The notes under the pieces are model-generated. The model was not told where the DNA came from. It saw only the letters and a list, made by a program, of their open reading frames with translations, and did no database searches. This document shows, piece after piece, positions 4,903 to 7,072 of a DNA stretch of 7,072 nucleotides. The stretch spans positions 1-7,072 of the forward strand of contig CAKPAT010000065.1 in NCBI GenBank assembly GCA_934133155.1, read 5' to 3'. This DNA comes from an uncultured Bacilli bacterium. Lineage in GTDB: Bacteria; Bacillota_I; Bacilli_A; RF39; UBA660. Position 1 is the first letter of the stretch. Each line of letters begins with the position of its first letter. The position numbers and the translations under genes were made by a program.

Positions 4903-5082
4903 TTATTCTCCTCCATCTTCTGGGACTCCATTTGCCACTCTATCAATAATTTCATATACTTCATCTATGTCAAAAGTTTCTATATTAGGATATTCCATTC
5001 CATTGCAAGTTCCACCATGATAACGATGAGCACTTGTATTTAATCGTTTCATCAATTCATTTCTAAACTCTAATACTGTCAT
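4903..5082 (-). CDS. Hypothetical 59-residue protein
   Basis: This small protein is not recognised. The chosen ATG (5082) has GAGGG about eight bases upstream. An in-frame ATG at 5112 overlaps the Thg1-like stop (ATGA) and would add ten residues, but its GGAG lies only one base from the ATG, so it is less likely. The protein starts with a basic helical region (FRNELMKRLN), has a central HRYHGGTCNGMEYP stretch with one Cys and two His, and ends with an acidic segment (ETFDIDEVYEIIDRV) followed by VPEDGGE. The bases coding that tail also form the purine-rich ribosome binding site for the next gene. Immediate proximity to the Thg1-like gene suggests co-translation, and nothing more about its role. 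Confidence 0.7.
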   Translation of the reverse strand: MTVLEFRNELMKRLNTSAHRYHGGTCNGMEYPNIETFDIDEVYEIIDRVANGVPEDGGE

Positions 5083-5108
5083 AAGCCATCCCTCATAAAA
5101 TCTGAATT

Positions 5109-5924
5109 TCATTCTCCTACAAAAATCAAATCATCAATATATTTTCTATCCTCGCCCTTAAAAATAGGAATTTCTTTATCAATAACCCATGTTTTATAAG
5201 AATCAAGCGATTCTGTATCTTCTTTTTTTATGCAGCAACTTCCTCTTTGATAATGAATTGGCAGGTTTTCCCAAATAATACCTTTTTGAGTTTTTAACAT
5301 AGCTTTAATCATAGTATGACCTTTTCTATTTAATTCTTTCTGAGAGAAATTAGCTCGTCCTACCATTTGAACAGAATTTCTAGTTGCATCAAACTGCCTC
5401 CAATAAATCAAATTTGTCACTTCTTCTTTTGGAATATTAAAACATCTCGCATCAAACATAGCTCCTTTTTTTACAGATGAAATGTATGCCTGTAGTTGGT
5501 CTTGTAATAAATTATAACATGCAGAATATTTCATCATCTCTTTGAAATCTATCACGTTTTCTCTGAAATATTTATTAAATGCCATAGTCGCCATTGAAGC
5601 TGATATAGAAGCAATTTTTTGCACTTCATAATCAAACCAAGCACCTGATTCTAATTTCTGATAATCAATCAAAATCAATGTAATCTCATCAGATTGACTA
5701 TATCCTAATACACACCCTTGAATATTTTCACAAAGATACTTCATAGTTTTCTGCATTGAATCTATTAAGATATCATCAAAAGGTCTATGAAAACCTCTTG
5801 TAAAAGTATGAAATGCTTTACCATCAATTCTGATTGCAACAGGGCATCTTCTCATAAGTTTTGTTTTAGGAACTTGCTCATAAAAAGTTTTCATTCTTGT
5901 TTCTAAATCAATTTGTGCAGACAT
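5109..5924 (-). CDS. Thg1-like protein: tRNA(His) guanylyltransferase family 3'-5' nucleotidyltransferase
   Basis: At 271 residues this has the normal length of the family and looks intact. The signature RIDGKAFHTFT (32-42) supplies the first metal-binding aspartate (Asp34), and QSDEITL (77-83) supplies Asp79/Glu80, the second catalytic acidic pair in the palm fold. YWRQFDATRNSVQM (174-187) matches the conserved WRQxDxxxNxxxx block near the C-terminus. Thg1 enzymes add G(-1) to tRNA(His) using ATP and GTP; bacterial, archaeal and viral Thg1-like proteins more often repair 5'-truncated tRNAs by templated 3'-5' addition. Residues 180-184 read ATRNS where eukaryotic Thg1 has HINN, which fits the Thg1-like repair branch better than true G(-1) addition, though activity cannot be read from sequence. 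GGAGGG precedes the ATG by about nine bases, and the stop overlaps a downstream ATG. Confidence 0.95.
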   Translation of the reverse strand: MSAQIDLETRMKTFYEQVPKTKLMRRCPVAIRIDGKAFHTFTRGFHRPFDDILIDSMQKTMKYLCENIQGCVLGYSQSDEITLILIDYQKLESGAWFDYEVQKIASISASMATMAFNKYFRENVIDFKEMMKYSACYNLLQDQLQAYISSVKKGAMFDARCFNIPKEEVTNLIYWRQFDATRNSVQMVGRANFSQKELNRKGHTMIKAMLKTQKGIIWENLPIHYQRGSCCIKKEDTESLDSYKTWVIDKEIPIFKGEDRKYIDDLIFVGE

Positions 5925-5943
5925 TTTTGATTCCCTCCTTTTT

Positions 5944-6378
5944 TTATTTCATCAACATGTAAATTGTATACGGATAATACATATAATCCAAAATCAAATT
6001 AAATAATGAGTATAATCTGTGGAATTTTAAATCACTATATCTACATTCAAAAAATTTGTCTAATTCGTTAAATCTGAGAATAATCCAAATAAATACAGAT
6101 ACTACCTCTACTGCCGATAATACGATAGCTGTTTTTGTACCAATCGCACTTCCCACAATTATGTAAAAAATAACCATAAACAGTTCTAAAATAAGACTTA
6201 TTATCAATGCAGAGAAATTTATACTATCAAGTTGCTGATGACTCATTTTTTGAAGATTATATTTTTCGTTTATTTTTTGCATTTTTCGTTTGTAAATAAC
6301 TTTGCTCAATGACGCTGGTGTACCTACAATTCTACGAAACAATAAGACAATTAAAACTGATAATATCAATATTCTCAT
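5944..6378 (-). CDS. Small multi-pass membrane protein, paralogue A
   Basis: This 144-residue protein has hydrophobic segments at about 2-18, 55-79, 82-101 and 125-143, separated by a basic loop (KVIYKRKMQKINEKY, 26-40) and a polar loop (103-120). It is therefore probably a four-pass inner-membrane protein. It is clearly related to the protein at 3596-4039: both share TPxxLSK after the first helix, a VGSAIGTKTAIVLS / IGCMIATKIAIILT block, and a C-terminal LK/IKFxRxYxLFNLIL...IYMLxK block. Its ATG overlaps the macro-domain stop (ATGA) and a GGAGG lies about 11 bases upstream. I know no named family for it. Its position between the macro-domain and Thg1-like genes suggests co-expression but does not show what it does. 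Confidence 0.85.
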   Translation of the reverse strand: MRILILSVLIVLLFRRIVGTPASLSKVIYKRKMQKINEKYNLQKMSHQQLDSINFSALIISLILELFMVIFYIIVGSAIGTKTAIVLSAVEVVSVFIWIILRFNELDKFFECRYSDLKFHRLYSLFNLILDYMYYPYTIYMLMK

Positions 6379-6875
6379 TCGTTATCTAACCTCCACAATT
6401 CTACGTTGCAATATTTAAAAATTTCTTCCATCATTGTATACACTTCGTCCCAATTTGCACCACCTCGGCAACATCCAATTTTGTATGGCATTGCAATCTT
6501 CGCACCGAAATTATTATTTTTTTCACATACTTTTAAATAGATTGTCCTAAAACACTTTTCTAAAGCCTCCATATCTGTATATTGTTTGCCATAACCACAA
6601 TTATTTTGAGCAAACAAATTACAAATCCATTGTTCATTATTCGGAATAGCAATACTTCCTGAATCATATCCAAGATATTTAGGATTCGTTGGAACAATTT
6701 GAACTTTCCCCAACATTTCAGATGAAGCAACTTTAGCATATTCTTTATACACATGAGGATATTTTTCTTTTACTTGTAATGCTACGCCAGACCCCATTAC
6801 TCCCATACAATTTACTTGATGAGCAATGAAATGAGCGTCTGTAGTGAATAAATCACCTTCAATAATTCTAATCAT
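6375..6875 (-). CDS. Macro-domain protein (ADP-ribose binding, Poa1/ALC1-like type)
   Basis: The 166 residues fit a single stand-alone macro domain. Visible motifs are GDL (7-9), the ligand loop with AHQVNCMGVMGSGVA (18-32, including Asn22 and the GSG turn), NLFAQ (86-90), and MPYKIGCCRGGANWDEV (129-145), the second phosphate/ribose-binding loop. Macro domains bind ADP-ribose and derivatives; relatives of this short class remove phosphate from ADP-ribose 1''-phosphate or hydrolyse ADP-ribosyl esters. Which reaction applies here cannot be told from sequence. No signal peptide is seen, so it is probably cytoplasmic. The start is well supported by GGAGG eight bases upstream of ATG and by the ATGA overlap with the preceding gene. 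It overlaps the next, membrane-protein gene by four bases as well. The family call is secure; the biological target is unknown. Confidence 0.93.
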   Translation of the reverse strand: MIRIIEGDLFTTDAHFIAHQVNCMGVMGSGVALQVKEKYPHVYKEYAKVASSEMLGKVQIVPTNPKYLGYDSGSIAIPNNEQWICNLFAQNNCGYGKQYTDMEALEKCFRTIYLKVCEKNNNFGAKIAMPYKIGCCRGGANWDEVYTMMEEIFKYCNVELWRLDNE

Positions 6876-7072
6876 GTTATTTCCTCCATATCGTAATTTT
6901 CTCGAATATAATCACATAACTTTTTCATCGTTTCGATTACATATTCATCTTCTTGTAATGACGGATGAATATGTAAAACGCATGAATTTTTAGCACCATC
7001 TTTTTTATATTTTTTTAGATTAAAAGAAATCCATAATAAAGGAATTTTGGTGTGATTTTTTGTCAATAATCT
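6872..7072 (-). CDS. Hypothetical small protein, open at the window edge (5' end not visible)
   Basis: I do not recognise this protein. A TTG codon at 7066 could be a start, giving 64 residues, but the frame stays open through the last six bases and no ribosome binding site is visible, so the true start may lie outside the window. The visible part has a basic N-terminal stretch (KKYKKDGAKN), a hydrophobic strand-like piece (SCVLHIHP) and an acidic, probably helical C-terminus (YVIETMKKLCDYIRENYD). Its TGA stop overlaps the ATG of the macro-domain gene (ATGA), and its last codons carry that gene's GGAGG site. This suggests translational coupling and a shared transcript. No function is assigned. 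Confidence 0.6.
   Translation of the reverse strand, partial: RLLTKNHTKIPLLWISFNLKKYKKDGAKNSCVLHIHPSLQEDEYVIETMKKLCDYIRENYDMEEIT

Noticed and set aside
6560..6754. Second minus-strand frame inside the macro-domain gene
   Set aside because: It is a shadow in another frame of a gene whose product matches the macro-domain family throughout.
7035..7066. TTGACA at 7061-7066 as a -35 promoter element
   Set aside because: It lies within the open frame at the edge. The nearest TATTAT is about 22 bases downstream, longer than usual, and no transcript start is needed there because the upstream frame continues.
1..7072. tRNA genes, CRISPR repeats or insertion-sequence ends
   Set aside because: I read for cloverleaf patterns, regularly spaced direct repeats and terminal inverted repeats on both strands and found none convincing.

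Overview
The window is AT-rich DNA with a compact gene string entirely on the minus strand. Stop/start overlaps of the ATGA type recur, and most genes are preceded by AGGAGG-like ribosome binding sites. With many small proteins of no known family, one-strand packing and a DUF6273-type protein, this most resembles an accessory or early region of a phage or prophage of a low-GC Firmicute, probably a gut Clostridium or Lachnospiraceae host. That source is inferred from style and protein types; no structural phage gene, integrase or tRNA lies in the window.

Reading in transcription order (right to left): a short gene open at the right edge; a macro-domain protein (6375-6875); a small four-helix membrane protein (5944-6378); a Thg1-like 3'-5' nucleotidyltransferase (5109-5924); a 59-residue protein (4903-5082); a GNAT-like acetyltransferase (4424-4894); a 114-residue unknown (4040-4384); a second membrane protein that is a diverged paralogue of the first (3596-4039); and a DUF6273-like protein with much higher GC than its surroundings (3012-3575). 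Next come a small gene broken by an in-frame TGA (2781-3008), a Cys-rich zinc-binding-type protein (2463-2744), a run of small unknown genes (490-2459), and a second CxxC/CxxC protein (225-473). The last 224 bases hold gene remnants: a start-less reading frame, then a fragment resembling a C5-cytosine DNA methyltransferase that lacks its N-terminal SAM-binding motif and runs off the left edge.

The recognisable activities concern tRNA 5'-end editing or repair (Thg1-like), ADP-ribose chemistry (macro domain) and acyl transfer (GNAT). They share a transcription unit with a duplicated membrane protein family of unknown role. A reasonable but unproven reading is a host-takeover or counter-defence cassette acting on tRNA damage and NAD/ADP-ribose signalling. 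The broken and truncated genes at 2781-3008 and 1-224 point to ongoing gene turnover. I see no convincing promoter or intrinsic terminator, so the whole string may be read from a promoter beyond the right edge.
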